A program made the position numbers and the translations under genes. A DNA stretch of 64,000 bases from Scortum barcoo (lineage: Eukaryota; Chordata; Actinopteri; Centrarchiformes; Terapontidae). This document shows, one piece after another, positions 11,615 to 25,002 of the stretch. The notes under the pieces are model-generated. The model did no database searches and was not told where the DNA came from. It saw only the letters and a list, made by a program, of their open reading frames with translations. Position 1 is the first letter of the stretch, and each line of letters opens with the position of its first letter. Where the stretch lies: assembly GCA_023238725.1 (NCBI GenBank), contig CM041538.1, positions 3,192,182 to 3,256,181 of the forward strand, written 5' to 3'.

Positions 11615-14299
11615 AACAGTTCCTGCTCCGCCTGTGAAACATTTGGAATGCACAGTAGTATTTCTGGGACAAAAATTTCTGTGACCAAACCAAGGAATTC
11701 ATATTTTCTGATTACGGATTTACAGTGAAGAACCGTATGAAAGTTATTGGGGTGGGGAGCTGAATCTCTTTTTCATCTTATAGAAAAGAACCATCCTCCA
11801 TATAGAAAGTGTGTACAAAGGCAATTTTCATTAGCTCATTGTCTCATAATCATCATGTTCTGACTTTCTCTTCAGTATCAAAGTAATCTATAGGTGGGTG
11901 TTGTCTGTACAGTGTGAACTACAAGAAGCCAAAGCTTCAGGGCTTTGCAGCTGAAGAAAGTTTTAGGTTTGAAATATAGACTTTCAGCGAGTTTCATCCT
12001 CAAGAGCTTTTTGTTAATCTTCACCATATTAGTTGTCCATTGCCATTTGACTGATGTTGCCCATGTGCACTCACCTATTTCTGGTAAAAAATCTAAGATA
12101 TTCAGATCATCAGATGTTTTTGTTAAATAAATAGACACATACACTAGCTTTGCATTGTATCGTCAACTTGGTACCCACCCCTTAACTTAGAACTTTGCCT
12201 CAATATGAGACTGTATAAAAGAAGTGGATGTAGACACTGTGATCTCACCCGTGGTTTATGGTCTACTGTTTTTAAGCCTCAAATTTTGGCATTCCTGTGT
12301 GACCATATTTGGGTGTGACCATATCTAAACAAACCAATGGATACCAACTCTCACTTACACTTCTGAGTTAACATCCCTACTTCCCAAGGAAATGGGAAAG
12401 GGCAAAAAAAACTAACTTCAGTAGAGTTTTTCACTCCTCCTCGCCAACCTAATAATTTTTGCACACTCCCTAAATTCTATGCTGTCATACATCAACTCCA
12501 CCATCAGCCTTCTGTCTTGCACTGAGCGCATCCACTTCTTTTTCAGCGTGTTCTACATATGGAACAGAACAGCAATAATGTAACATAAAACCTGAGCTTC
12601 ACAGTGAACACATATTTATTCCCTCTGACAAAAAATGGAAAAATGGAATAATTTACACACAACAGTGTTTGAATCTTTTCCAGGCAGCAGCGTTTTAGGG
12701 TAGAGCAGCAGTAATTCATAGGCTCTGCACAGTGCATGTACAAAAAAGTGAGAGCTCCAGATTAGTTGGTGAAGTTATTTTAGTCAAAGTGTCCGGCTGA
12801 AGAATAAACACAATAAATCATATCAACATCACATTTAGCTGGAGAGCAGCTGACCTTGACTGATACTGGAGACTTTTTTTTCTCAACGACTATATCTCAT
12901 AATAGTAACACCTCTGTTGTATTTGATTTTAGTGTCCTCACAGTGTCTGATACACACTCTGTCTTCTCCCACAGCTCTTTAGCTGTCTACTTTTCAACTA
13001 GATTCTAACGGAATAAATGGCCTCCGCTTTTCAGTGTTATTCACAGTTTATGGCAGTAATAGACATGTTAATTGTCCTAGACTGCCATTAGCATCCAAGC
13101 TAAAATTAGCTGCTCCATCATGCTCGGAAAGCATTAAGGCTTAATAGCACTCATTTATAAAGGAAGTTACCATTCCCTCACAGGAGCGAGACAATTAGAC
13201 TAAGAGCACAGAACAGTCTTTAAAATGTTTACCTTGATGGTTTATATAGTATTTTAAGGAACAGAAAACACATAATTATACAATTTTTGGGGTCTAGCAA
13301 TGCAGTACTGCAAATTTATAATCAAGCCTATAATTTGTATTGTTGTGGTTTTGTGCATGATACTTGTGTTCTTAGGTAACCTCTCATTAACATGAATTGT
13401 CCCTCTGGTGATCAGTAAAGGCATATCTTATTAAACTGCACAGTGGACCTCAAAACACTTTACAGAGGATCCTTTTTGCCATGTATCTGACTGCTGTAAG
13501 ATAATGTGAGGGGTATTTGGTAAATCAGTGCAGACCCGATTGGGGCCAAGCTGTAAATATTTCAACTTGAGGATGCAGTTGCTGCAGACACTGGTGTGTG
13601 ATATGATTCAGAATAATAAGTGCTTTTAGTCACTAGCAGGGTCACTAGGTAGTCCCGCTGTATGCCACAGGGCATTTGAACTCTGGTTCAATTCTAAATG
13701 CCATTTTTATCCAGATTTATGCATCTATCAAGCAACTATAAATAACAACTACGTTCCTGCTGCACTTTGGGAAATAAATATTATTATACAGAATAATGCA
13801 GTGTGCATTACATTGTATATTATTTAAAATAACTTATTTAAAAGATGTGTTACAATTAGAACTGGATTTCTTAGGCCCTCACTTGAAATTTAGAGTGTCC
13901 CAACTCATGAATGATTACCATTAGCCTGTTACCAAACCATTACTTGAAAAAATCTCATTTGTAGAACATCATTAAATCATCTCACATTGTTTTACATTTT
14001 ACATTACAGTACCTGTTATTGGCTGAGTTGATCACCTAACCAGCAGCAAAAGTAAAAATACAAATACCTCTGCTGGTATTAAAATTCCTTTGAAGAAAAC
14101 AGCCATCCAGTGAAACACACTGCCATAAGTTGTCCATAGCATAACAAAATCTTATAAAAAAAATAAATAGGATAAATGCCATATTTTGTCTAAAAACAGA
14201 AGCATGAGCCTGCCCACAAAAGGTGTGACCACCAGACAAAGGCACCTGTTTAAGTATTCAAAGATCAAGCAGCTGTTCCAATATGAACATACAGAGAAT

Positions 14300-15000
14300 A
14301 GATGGATGTCTGCCCATTCCTTTTTATAATTGAGGAGAGGAGCGTGCTCTGTCCTCCTGGACCTCCTGTAGTCCACTATGACCTCCTTGGTCTTGCTGGT
14401 GTTCAGAACAAGGTTGTTGTTCTGAAGCACCACTGAGTAAGGTGCTGGATCTCCTCATCTGTAGTGAGTCTCATCATTGTCCGATATGAGGCCCACTATG
14501 GTGGTGGTGTCGTCTGCAAACTTTACTTTACGATGGTGTTTGTGGAGTGGATGGCAGAACAGACTGGTGAAGAGAGTGAAGATGGCTGGGCTGAGCACAC
14601 AGCCCTGTGGTGTGCCTGTGCTCAGGACCAGTGTAGAGGATGTGTTGTCCCCGATTCTCACCACCTGAGGCCTGTTGGTGAGGAAGTCTCTGATCCAATG
14701 GCACAGCGATGAGGGCAGTCCCAGGTTGTGGAGCCAGCTTCAGTAAGTCCACAAATAGCATAGCTTCCTCACGTAGGTGTTAGGAAGCTGCAGATGGGTC
14801 AGGGCTCAGGGCTGTGTGAAGTGCAATGGAGACTGCATCCTCTGTCGACCTGTTCTCCCTGTATGCAAACTGATATTGATCCAGACCAGCAGGGATGATG
14901 TCTTTGATGTGCTTTAGGATCCTTTCAAAGCACATCAAAGACATCAGTGCCCCAAGCAACACTAAAACATAAATAAATATACTACTTTGAAAGCATAGCT
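14300..15000 (-). mobile_element. LINE reverse-transcriptase fragment
   Basis: Several shifted minus-strand frames spell successive blocks of a non-LTR reverse transcriptase: FERILKHIKDIIPAGLDQYQ with FAYRENRSTEDA at 14840-14960, LVLSTGTPQGCVLSPA at about 14590-14630, the active-site block KFADDT near 14520, then LVLNTSKTKEVIVDYRRS near 14360-14420. The order is correct for the domain, but several frameshifts and stops separate the blocks, so the copy is dead. The block spacing resembles the L2/CR1-like group of fish LINEs. Confidence 0.85.
14896..14946. repeat. Perfect 20-bp inverted repeat inside the LINE fragment
   Basis: The arms 14896-14915 and 14927-14946 are exact reverse complements (TGATGTCTTTGATGTGCTTT), with an 11-base spacer containing GGATCC. 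Part of this pairing may arise from the LINE coding sequence itself (FERILKHIKD). Confidence 0.85.
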
Positions 15001-16009
15001 TCTTAAGACACCAATTCATTTACACCGCAAAAATCTAGTTTGATTAACTAAAGCTCTTCAGAAAAATTATTCAAACTTCTTTGCATAACCAGGCAACACA
15101 TTCATCAAGCCACCAACACACACTTGACCTTTGTATAGTGCATGTGCAAAAGGACCAGCATTGCACACAGCCAAAACGTCATCATGGATAAACCTCCTGA
15201 ATCTCAGCCTGAGGAACAGTCACTGTGACCATACATAACACAGACTAGCTCCAGAAAAGTTGCCATCGTTGGTGAAGATGACCCACAGCAGGGTGAATAA
15301 GTCAACTTCCACTCAGTATAGGGACTCCTACCCACTCATGCAAAGCAATCCTTGTGTTGCCTTGATATCTAAAACCAAGGATACTCTGGGAAGGGTTCTC
15401 ACAGTATAATTATCATTACTATTCAACATGATTATCAAATTCGATGTCCTTGTAACGCTGTAAATCCACTTTACATTTGACGCATCAAACCATCTTGTTG
15501 GACATTAATAATAATACCTTGGGTGCTATTAATGTACAAGCCAAATCGTTTACATGTCAAGGAAACTTTGTTATTCAGCTTGCTTACTACCTTGAATGAT
15601 ATATGAGCACATGGAAAAGAGGTGTTGCATTATGTGTCCAATTGCCTACAACTGCATCAACAATGGTGGTGGTGAAACATCAGTCAAGTGAGTCTTGATC
15701 TTGATTTTTTTCATTTAACTCCTTTTACATTCATACCCTAGGTTAAGTGTTAAGTAGCTCCAGTAGACTTTATTTATGGTAATGCATGCAATAAACCCCA
15801 CTGGTTTGCTAGTAAAACTGACTGCAAGGTGTCTCATTGAGATGGATGTTGAACTGACATATTTTATTTTTGCACATTGAAGGTGCTTGAGGTACTAACT
15901 GATATTCAGGGTTATATGAATCATTCAGATCTTGCCAAAGAAAAAAATTTTTACTGGTTATATAAAAATGTCGTAGTTTACATTTAGGGTTTTAGATGTT
16001 AGAATACTA

Positions 16010-16720
16010 TATTTTGAAGGTGACATTCGTAGGAACTTATACAAATGCACTCTCAGTATGTTACATTAAAAAGCATTCACATCCAATATGTGGAGCTTCA
16101 AATTGAATTGAGAGCCTCCATACAGTCACCACACTAGATTTGGAGGGTGAAGGACCAGGAAATGTGACCTCCAAAATCCATATGCTGACTTGCAAAACTA
16201 ACAAGAAACATCTAAATTTCCCCACTGAGGGGAACTAATGAGGGACAAGTCCCAAAATCCATATATCGAGCTGCCTATTGGATTCAGAAATTGAATTTCC
16301 AAATGCATCTCCATTTTGGAGGTCAGCATACAAGGTTTGAAAGGTTTGAAAATTTGAAAGGTGACTTTTCAAGCCTGACTTCCAGACCCAATATGACCAA
16401 CTTCCACAAGTGCACGGAGGTTACCCTTCAAGTAGGTTACACAGAAAAAAAAAAACATCTGCAGCTCCATATTGAATTTGAATGAATTTCCATATTGGGT
16501 TTTGAAGGCGCCATTTTAGCTTTGGTAAAAGACCTGGAACTGGACCAAAATCAATACGATGACCTTCAAATCATGCCGTCTCCCAAAACAAATATGAATT
16601 TTCTGCATATGCATGAAGTTCCCTTTCCAGTATGTTACACTGCTCATGCTTTGGCTATCTGGAAGTTGGATCTTTCACCTTGTTTGCCGATGTTGCACCA
16701 AAGTAAAAACTAAATTAAAT
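16010..16720 (+). repeat. Degenerate tandem repeat, about 200-bp units, unclassified
   Basis: Related blocks recur: 16030-16071 (ending CAGTATGTTACATT), 16400-16443 (ending CAAGTAGGTTACACAG) and 16600-16645 (ending CAGTATGTTACACTG). The last two are about 200 bases apart. Phrases such as AAAATCCATAT and CCATATTGAATTTG also recur. A + frame stays open from 16291 to 16713 except for one TGA at 16483-16485, and its two halves share NMTNFHKCTEV.LQVGYT-like and NMNFLHMHEVPFPVCYT-like segments. I cannot assign it to a transposon family; a gene is unlikely because the repeat itself explains the similarity. Confidence 0.5.
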
Positions 16721-19700
16721 TCACAAATGTCCAACTTTCCCTATTTAATACAGACAACTTAGGGATTATTTGCTATTAACCTACCTAAAATCTATTCCTA
16801 ACTTTAAAGGTGCTGCTGCAAAGTTGAGGATAAGCCAAAATGTTCTCAATTTGAAACTAAACCTCAAATCTTGTTCTCACAACAAGGTACCAGAGCACAG
16901 AGACACAACATGCAGCTGTCAGTGCTGGATGGATGCTGCTGCTCCTGAGTGAGTGACACCTGGGACCAGTAGACAGAGTTTAAACCCAATTTGTTGTGTT
17001 GCGGAGCTGGAGACGGCCTCCATTAAGAGTGAATGTCAGGCTGCCATGGGCCACACCGATCGATAGCAGATGTCTTTATGTACACTCTGAGGTGCTTCAA
17101 AAAGACTTCTTTCATAACTGGATATTCACAGGCAGACGGTGGATAACAGGCTGTTGTTTTTGGGACATGGGCAGACAAGATTACATTGGTTCTGAGACAC
17201 TTACGCAACCCCTTTCTTCCATTTTGTGTCCTTTGTTTGTTTCATTTTTGCTGTTACTTCAGTTTCCAATTATTTTTATTGTGTTAGTTTTAGAATGTAA
17301 GTGATACTACCTGAAAAGTTGTACATTCCAGGGTTTGCAAAGTGAAGGAAACACACACCCCCATGTGAATTCATGTAGCTTTTAGCTTCTGCATCCTCCA
17401 TTACAATCGTGGGATTTGCTCCTTGGAAAGCACTATGCTGTTCATATCATGGACAAAAACAGCTTTGACCAGCTTCACCAGAGGTGATGTTGCTGATTTT
17501 GGAAGTTTAGAAGGCTGTCACTGAATAGCTTTTTATCTATTTTACCTTATTGATACCACAAATAACTTCCTACAGTTAAATTCTGGCACATTAAGCAAAT
17601 AAACACCCACGTTGTTTGTGTTAAGTGTGTTGTGTGTTGTGTTAAGTTATGCTGTCCAATTACTTAAATTTATTCTACACCTGCCAGCCAATCATAAAAT
17701 GGATTTCTTAATATATGGTACAATATTATATATTACTTTATTTTGTTTGGCAATAAATCAAGCTGATTCTGCCTTATAATAATATAACAAATTCATGTGG
17801 TTAGCAATCTGATCTGCAGCTTTGCAACCACTGTCTCACCTACCAGATGACAAATAAAGCATGAATATCACAGCTGCATCCATAATGGCCCTGTTGGGTT
17901 TGAATAGTCATGTAACAGAGACCTGTTGAAAAAGATAAATGAAGCCAGATTCCATGTCTGAAACAGGATTATTCCAGGCCTGTGTAAACTGGTGACGTGA
18001 ACCAGGATATCCTTCCTCTGTCCCAGTATGTGCTCAGATAACTCTATCCCAGGACCATAAATGGATAAGTAGGTACAGGCACTGGATGGATGATCTGCCA
18101 GCAAGCTCATTCAGGCTTTTGTTTTTGCAAAGCAGAGTTTTACTCTGTCTGTATATTTCTTCTTTTCAAAATATATTTGTTTGCAACATCCAGTGTAGCC
18201 TAAATAATGCATATATTACAAAAAATGTTTGGCAAGTATTTTTTTTTCTATCATTAAATCATATATTCCACAACTGTTTTTCTTACAATACTTAGCTGGA
18301 GATTATGCATGTTATAGGCTTCTAAATAATCATCTGAACAAATACGGTGTCTTCATATTTATTGCTCATGATGTTTTAAAGCTTGTGTTCTGGGTTGTTG
18401 AATGTAGTTTTTCTCATGCCAGTATGCAAGGAAATGTGCCTATATTAGATTACTTGGCAACTAACAATTAATGTCCAGTGCCACAATTCAGTTCCAATAC
18501 AGGGGCGAGGCTGAAAGTTAGGGCGTGGCAGTCTGTGGTGGAAGGATGTGTAGCAGGGGATCAGAGTTGTGTCCTGTCACATCATTTGCATTAATGTTCC
18601 TCTTCTTACCCGCTGTAAGCACAACATTTTCTTAGCCAATGTTTTGGTTGCCTAACCCGAACCAATGTTGTGTTTAGAGCTTTTGTGCAAGTGACAAATC
18701 CATGTATGAATGATCTTACTCTGATCTTAACTATATCTAAATCATTTGCCTTGATAATACAATAATTCCACAGTGCAAACAATTACATTAAAATGATTAA
18801 AATCAATGTATCAGTGTATATACTTTGCAATTAAGATAATATCCATTAAGATAATAATAGCCTCCATCCAAGCTGTTCCTTAATGTTTTTATTTTTTATA
18901 AAATCTAGGATAAAATAACAAGCCTCTCTACAATGTCTTTAGCCTTGTTAATGTCTAGAAGGACTTCCTCTCCTTTTAAAAGTCTCCTCCGTTCTTTGTT
19001 GCTTCAGTGCAGACTTTGCTTGAGCTATCCAAATTATTTCGTTGAAGCTGATGTGGAACACTGACATTTTATACAAGGCTACACACACAGAGCTCTGCTA
19101 AGTTGGGGCTAGGTTCATGCTCAAGTTAGCCTATATGGATCAGTTGAAAAGTTCGAGATGGGATCAGGACATCCCTAGTAAAAATACACTATTAAACATG
19201 ATATACTGTATGGTTTTGCAGAATAATTAAGCTTTTTTCACATTTTGACTTGTAAGAAAGCAACTGTTCTTAGCAGCTAAATGGAACTCAACCCTCCATT
19301 ATTCTGTCATTTAAATCTGTGCTTTTCCCACTGTGGCATTTCTCTGTAAACCAATGTCTGTACTGAAGTTTTGTCTGTTTTCCATTCTTTTCCAAACAGT
19401 GTGAGAATCAACTTGCAGAAAGAAGCCATCAGTTACAGTGAATACATTCTCCATGTATCGAATGTATTTTATCATTATAATGCAGTTGAAAGCGCAGATT
19501 AATTTGAAAGTGTTTACTTACTTAAGTACTGCTTACTTATGTGATCATGTGCTCTTCACATAGCAGGTTGTGGTAACATCAAACCTAGAACATTCAAAGT
19601 AAAAATGGTTGTTGAATGCAAGCAGCTGTCACATTTATCAAAATTCTTTGTATCGCTTTATTTAATGAATGTCATACCCACTGTCTCTTCTGTAAACATA

Positions 19701-21429
19701 GATACTGTATATCACAACAGCCTAAACACCCCTTAACTCGTACGACTACGCTCACTGGTGTCATTTAATGGTGTCGTGTGGTATAGATACAGAATCTTCA
19801 CAGTCCACTGGCTTCAAGTCTAAATTGTGTGCTGAAGGTCAGTGTTCCTTCACACCCTACAGCTCACGACCTGTGTCATAACAGATGAAGAATCACTCCA
19901 TTTACTCTCTAAGACTGTCCGTTCAGCCACTTTAGGAGAAATCAATGTACTTCAGCCCTGAGGAGAGCAGCACTTGGAAGTCTCTGCCATTCTGACCTAC
20001 AAATGACTACTCTGCAATCCCCAAAGGCTTGTCTGTGTTTATATATGTGCTTTGTTCTGTGTGTGTGCGTGCTGGTGTGTACCACAGTATGACAGGAAGA
20101 CAAAGGACGGACATAGGAGGTTTTTAAAGAACAATATTTCATATTGTGCAGCAGGAATGAAGAAAGAGTGTAATTATAAAAAAAGAAGTTTACATATGTC
20201 CTTCTTTAATTTCTGATTGTCTTCCATTGGGTCTGTGAATGTGAAATCAACCCAAAGCAGTCCAGCATCAGTTGGCCAGAAAAAGATCATGTGGCTGCAG
20301 GCTGGCTGACGTAAAACTGCAAAAATCCAAAACATCCAGCATCTTTTCAACTATTTCAATCAAAATTGAGACTATCATTGAAAACTTAAAACAGAGAGTG
20401 GTTTCATACATATTGAATGATAGGGGCCACTCCAATTCATCATTCCTCTAAAGAGTCACTTAACACTAAATATATATATTTTTTCAGGTAGTAAATTATA
20501 TGTGTGGTAACCTTTATAAGTCATGGCAGACAGAGCGAGAGCATTATTTGGAACAGGGTCATATTAAAGACATGCTTCAATTTGTGACATGCCATTGAGA
20601 CAGCACCAAGTATAGGAAAATGTTACGTTTACTTCAATTTGGACTGTGCCCCTGTTTCAACATGAAAAACAGAAATCATCTCTTAGCATTGTGGAGAGCT
20701 CTGTTTCTTTTTTTACCGAGTGCCACAGATGGTAGAAATCCAGCATTTCTGGCGGTCATCCACAATTCATAGAACAATGATTACATGCCTGTCGTTTGGA
20801 GTTGTAATTTGAAGACAGATCAGAGCTGCTGATTTAAATGCAAAATATGGAACCGAGACAGAACAGTGGATGTCAGCCTTAGTGCTGTCTGTACATATAC
20901 TGTCATATCCACATATCTGATCTATATGAAGCAACCATCACATTAATCATGTTTAGTCCAGCACTTATTGGACTATTGTCTTACGTCTTACATACTTTTT
21001 TACATAGTAGTTAAGCATGTTTGTTTATGCCTTTGTCCAGTTTTGTTGTCCTTGCCTTTAGCTGCTGCCTATATGTATACTTATCTGTATGCTCATTAAG
21101 AGCAATGAAAAAAACAGTCAGGTTCCTTGTATGTCTACACATATTTGGCAAGTAAAGCTGATTCTGATTTCAGGTTTTGGAGACTGCCACTATTTATCCC
21201 ATTGAGAAAAATCCTCCTGCACCACTCTACAACAGAGCAAAAAAAACATTTAGACATCATCATGCTGTACATATAAATATCTCATGTCAGATGTGGATGG
21301 AAATGAATTATTGCTGTCTGATATGTTCAGTTTGACAGACTGTTGTAACCATAGTTCTCAAGTCATTTTCTGCTGGTATAAACTAATTTATTCATTGACA
21401 CTGTCCCCTGTATTTCTCTCTCTCCATAG

Positions 21430-21676
21430 GAACCTGTTATACAGCCTTCCGGGGAAGACTTCTCAGTTTTCCATCCTCAGTTTCTCACAGGACGCCATCC
21501 TGCACTGCAATGTCACCAGCAAAGCAGTCAAACACAACTCTGCAGACAAGGAAGTACTTTGCCACAGCTCCATGAACCAGTCTCTGGCTCTCATCCTGAG
21601 GGCCATCCGGTCTGCTGAGAGGCTGGTGTGTTTTGGCTTGGACTTATTTGAAAATTATCCAAATGACACAAAATGA
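21430..21676 (+). CDS. naaladl2: NAALADL2, terminal coding exon with stop
   Basis: The acceptor CTCTCTCTCCATAG precedes GAACCTG; with the two bases left by the upstream exon the first codon is Arg, giving R-NLLYSLPGKTSQFSIL. Mammalian NAALADL2 ends similarly (YRNILY...T.RFSIL). The exon supplies the last 82 residues, ending LFENYPNDTK and TGA at 21674-21676. It completes the helical dimerisation domain on the extracellular side. N-glycosylation sequons are visible at NVTS, NQSL and NDTK. The 3' UTR is short: AATAAA lies 70 bases after the stop. No frame damage is seen. Confidence 0.87.
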
Positions 21677-21745
21677 TCTTGGCTGACACAGACCCACCAG
21701 TGAGCTTGGATGCACTGGAAAGCAAGAACTGCCACTGATCAGGTC

Positions 21746-21751
21746 AATAAA
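21746..21751 (+). terminator. Polyadenylation signal of NAALADL2
   Basis: Canonical AATAAA, 70 bases beyond the stop codon and in the right orientation. Alternative downstream sites cannot be excluded. Confidence 0.65.
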
Positions 21752-24700
21752 GTTAAAATACAATGCAAATTTTGAAACACAATTGACCCTCCCCCTGACC
21801 TCACCCAAAACTTCATCTTACTCATTATACTACTTTCCTGGAAAAATAGCAAATCAGTGGGAATCCACATGCTAAATGAGTACTGACACTGCTCAACAGA
21901 AAAGAGATTTAAACTCTGTGTGTTTAATTCCATGAATTCCTCAATAATCAGCACTAATCAGTGATACCAGTGTGCAGTTTGAAATATAGTGATAAGTTTT
22001 AGATGTTTTAGTGAACGCTCTTCATATTAAGAGCTGTAAAGTCTGTTTTCTAATTGATGAATGTATTGAAACGAACATGTTGCACACTAAATCTTAGATA
22101 TGCAAATACTGACACATTGGGGTCATTTAAATTGCACTATACCCTTATCTAATGAACGCAGACTAGTAATAAAAGGCATATAGTAACTTTTCCTTCAGCA
22201 GCATGTTGTCTAGAAAACTTTTGTCCATCCTTTCATAGATAAATCCCAACATAGGAGGTTATGAGAAAACTAAAGCACCAATTCAAAAATGGCTACTTGA
22301 TGAATAAAAATGAGATTCAAATTTGTGTTAGTACATTTGAATTCTGTCTCTACAGGTGTAGCCATGTTAGAGAGGTGTTTATATGTGTTTTACACGTTAG
22401 TAGCATACACAGGAGACAGGGATAAGCTGAGACCTTGAGCGTCTCCAGGTTTGGTCAATGTCACTTTGTGACGGTTAATGTTTTCACAGATTTGTTTGCC
22501 CATAAATATACATTTCTAACTTTTTTTTAACTTTTAATGTTATAACTTGGGTCTTATATTCATAATTGTGGCTATTCTTTTACTTGGCACTGACATTGTA
22601 GAGGTCAAGGAAAAAAAACACCAAAACAAGGTATATCCGGGCAATCAGTCCTAAAACTTTCCAAAATCAACCCATTTTTTGCTCTGGGCAAATCAAATGT
22701 TAGCTGGCTAACCAAACAGCTGTGTGGGTATTTGCTGTGGAAGTAGGTCTCTATGCAGTTGGCTGCAGTTGTGAATGTGAAGAGTCAACTTTATCTGGAA
22801 ACCTGCCACAATAGATATTGTTTACTGCATCATGTTTCCAATGTCTACAGCGGAGGCAGGGAGTGCAAAGTTTGCATCAGAATGGCCAAAGTCATGAGAA
22901 TAGAGCCCAGGTTAAACAATACTTCCTTTGGATGAATTATATAATTGTTTCACATAACAGCTGTAAACTTCTAATACCTATTTATCCATAAGGGCCTTTT
23001 TAAGCAATAAACCATTTTACTATCGGCCTACTCAACAACACCCTTTAGCTGCTCTAACATCATTGTAAGCCATGGCGTCTTATGGCTCGTTGCTTTTATT
23101 AAAGAGCGCTGATCTACATTTAAAACATCAGAACACAGCTTTTCAAGGAAACGAATAGTTTAAGCAATAAAAATGTGTCTTTATTTTTTCATCCTGAAGT
23201 GTAGTCAACGAACAGCATCTAAAAAGTAAAATACATATAGCAGTCACTCATCACTGCAGAGACTTGGGTTCAACACCTGGTTACCAGTGCCTCTGGCTTG
23301 GCCTGGAGATCCGAACAACACCCACAGTACCTGTCAGTGTTAAAAGGTAGGAAGCTGGTGGGGGAGTGTGTCTTTGTTGCTCACAGTAGCTTCTCCTGCT
23401 GATAAAACAGGTACAGCTCCTGACTGTCAGGAGGAAGGAAGCTGTTGGTGACTCCATGTCCTTTGTAGGAGGTACATGGTAGTTAGTCTGTAGCTGTGAA
23501 AGGTGAGGGGGCAGAGATGCAAAACTATCATTCTGAGAAAATGGGGGAAATGTTTCAGCAAAATAATTACATTCTATCGACAAACATGGCAAAAAATCTG
23601 TATGTTTTTATGATGGTAGCTGTTAATAGGGATACAAGTCTACATCTGAGACAAAAAGTAATATCCTGCTCTTGAAAACAGCCAAATGCTGCCATTCTAG
23701 AGACCCAGTGCTGTGTAGCATTTATGACAATCTCACAAAGCAGATGAGCCTCCAACACTGAAAGCACTCAAATTCTTTAGCATAAACAAGTGAAAATTAA
23801 ACAGCAGAATGGGCATCACAACCACAGTAATTCCAGCTGGATGCATTTACAACCATTATGCACTGTTTGACAATTGCTCTCTATCTCCACTTGTCATGCT
23901 CTTCCATTTTCCCAGTGACTGCGTTACACCCTGCAAACTCTTAATGTTTTAAGCGGCAGCAGTCGGTGTTATCTCTCTGCCTCCGCTTTCCTCTTTATTC
24001 TTCTCACATTCTCTCCCTAATTAATGCCACCATCCAGTGAACTCTCTCATTGTGCAGCAGTTTGCTGTGCTCATGAGAAGAGATTTAGCAGTCTTAGGCT
24101 GATGTGCTGGCTTTAGCCTGAATGGAGACCTGAGAAATATATTTTCTTTTGTTGGTTATTGTTTAATAACTAATAATAATATGAAATTATATTCAGAAAG
24201 CATTAATACTGTGAGGAAGAGCAATAGTGAATGTTGGATTGTGGTACTCAAGCTGCAGCCAAGTAGCTCAATCTAAGCGACCGAAGCTGCAAACCACAGA
24301 TCAGCAGCTTCCCTCCAAATTACAGAAACTATTGGTTAATGGAGCTTCAGGTTTTTTGTAGTTAGGCATGATGTTTGCTAGAATAATCTTTGTGTGAAAT
24401 GAAATGAATAGGGCACTATTTTATAATAGGAAAAAATAATTTCATACTATACTGTATTTGTAATAGTCTGAATGTGGTAGACTTTTTTTAGCATGATGGA
24501 AGGGTGGGGAGGCATGGGATAGGCCTAGATTTTTCAACTTGTAATTTCTTATTAAATATGAATTTTATACATTTTACACACTTTAGAATGGGAGAAAATT
24601 TAGCATCTGGAAAGATACCTACAGCGCTGTCTACAGTTTCTTCTTTACTTGCCCAGATAATATTCTAGTGTTTAGTGTTTCCACAGTCATAATGATACGA

Positions 24701-25002
24701 AGCATTTAAATCAGTTAAACTTGTTTTTTTTATTAATTAAATATCAATTTGCAGAAAAGAGTTGATACACAAATATTTGTAAGGTAAATTGATTATTTGT
24801 ATTAAATTGTCCAGTTTGTAAATAAGCAGACTTGCAATACTAATTTTAGAATAAAAACTTTTTCAGGGATCGAAAGTACACATGTTCATCGCTTTAAATC
24901 GTGTGCCTTTTATCAGAAAAAATGCTTTAATTTATAAGTGTAATGTCAAATTGTATACCAAAAAATTGGTCCCAGATTCTTTTGATAATGCACTATTAAG
25001 CA
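21752..25002. other. Intergenic stretch without a supported gene
   Basis: The minus frame at 23281-23592 and the + frame at 22753-22935 have no recognised motif or splice partner. Otherwise the sequence is AT-rich and unremarkable. The block at about 23880-24120 is less AT-rich and is noted in the findings. Confidence 0.4.

Larger units (their letters stand above)
8919..21429 (+). other. naaladl2: Last intron of NAALADL2 (12.5 kb)
   Basis: The intron is bounded by GTAGGA and a CTCTCTCTCCATAG acceptor, phase 2. It contains minus-strand LINE fragments at 10620-10980 and 14300-15000 and a degenerate ~200-bp repeat at 16010-16720. The remainder shows no supported exon; the frames at 9025-9734, 11363-12144, 16996-17304 and 17868-18471 look like chance. 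Confidence 0.75.

Noticed and set aside
21284..21429. Upstream extension of the last NAALADL2 exon frame
   Set aside because: The frame is open by chance into the intron. The CTCTCTCTCCATAG acceptor at 21429 and family similarity start the exon at 21430.
23281..23767. Minus-strand frames of 103 and 66 codons
   Set aside because: No motif and no splice context; composition resembles degraded repeat or random sequence.
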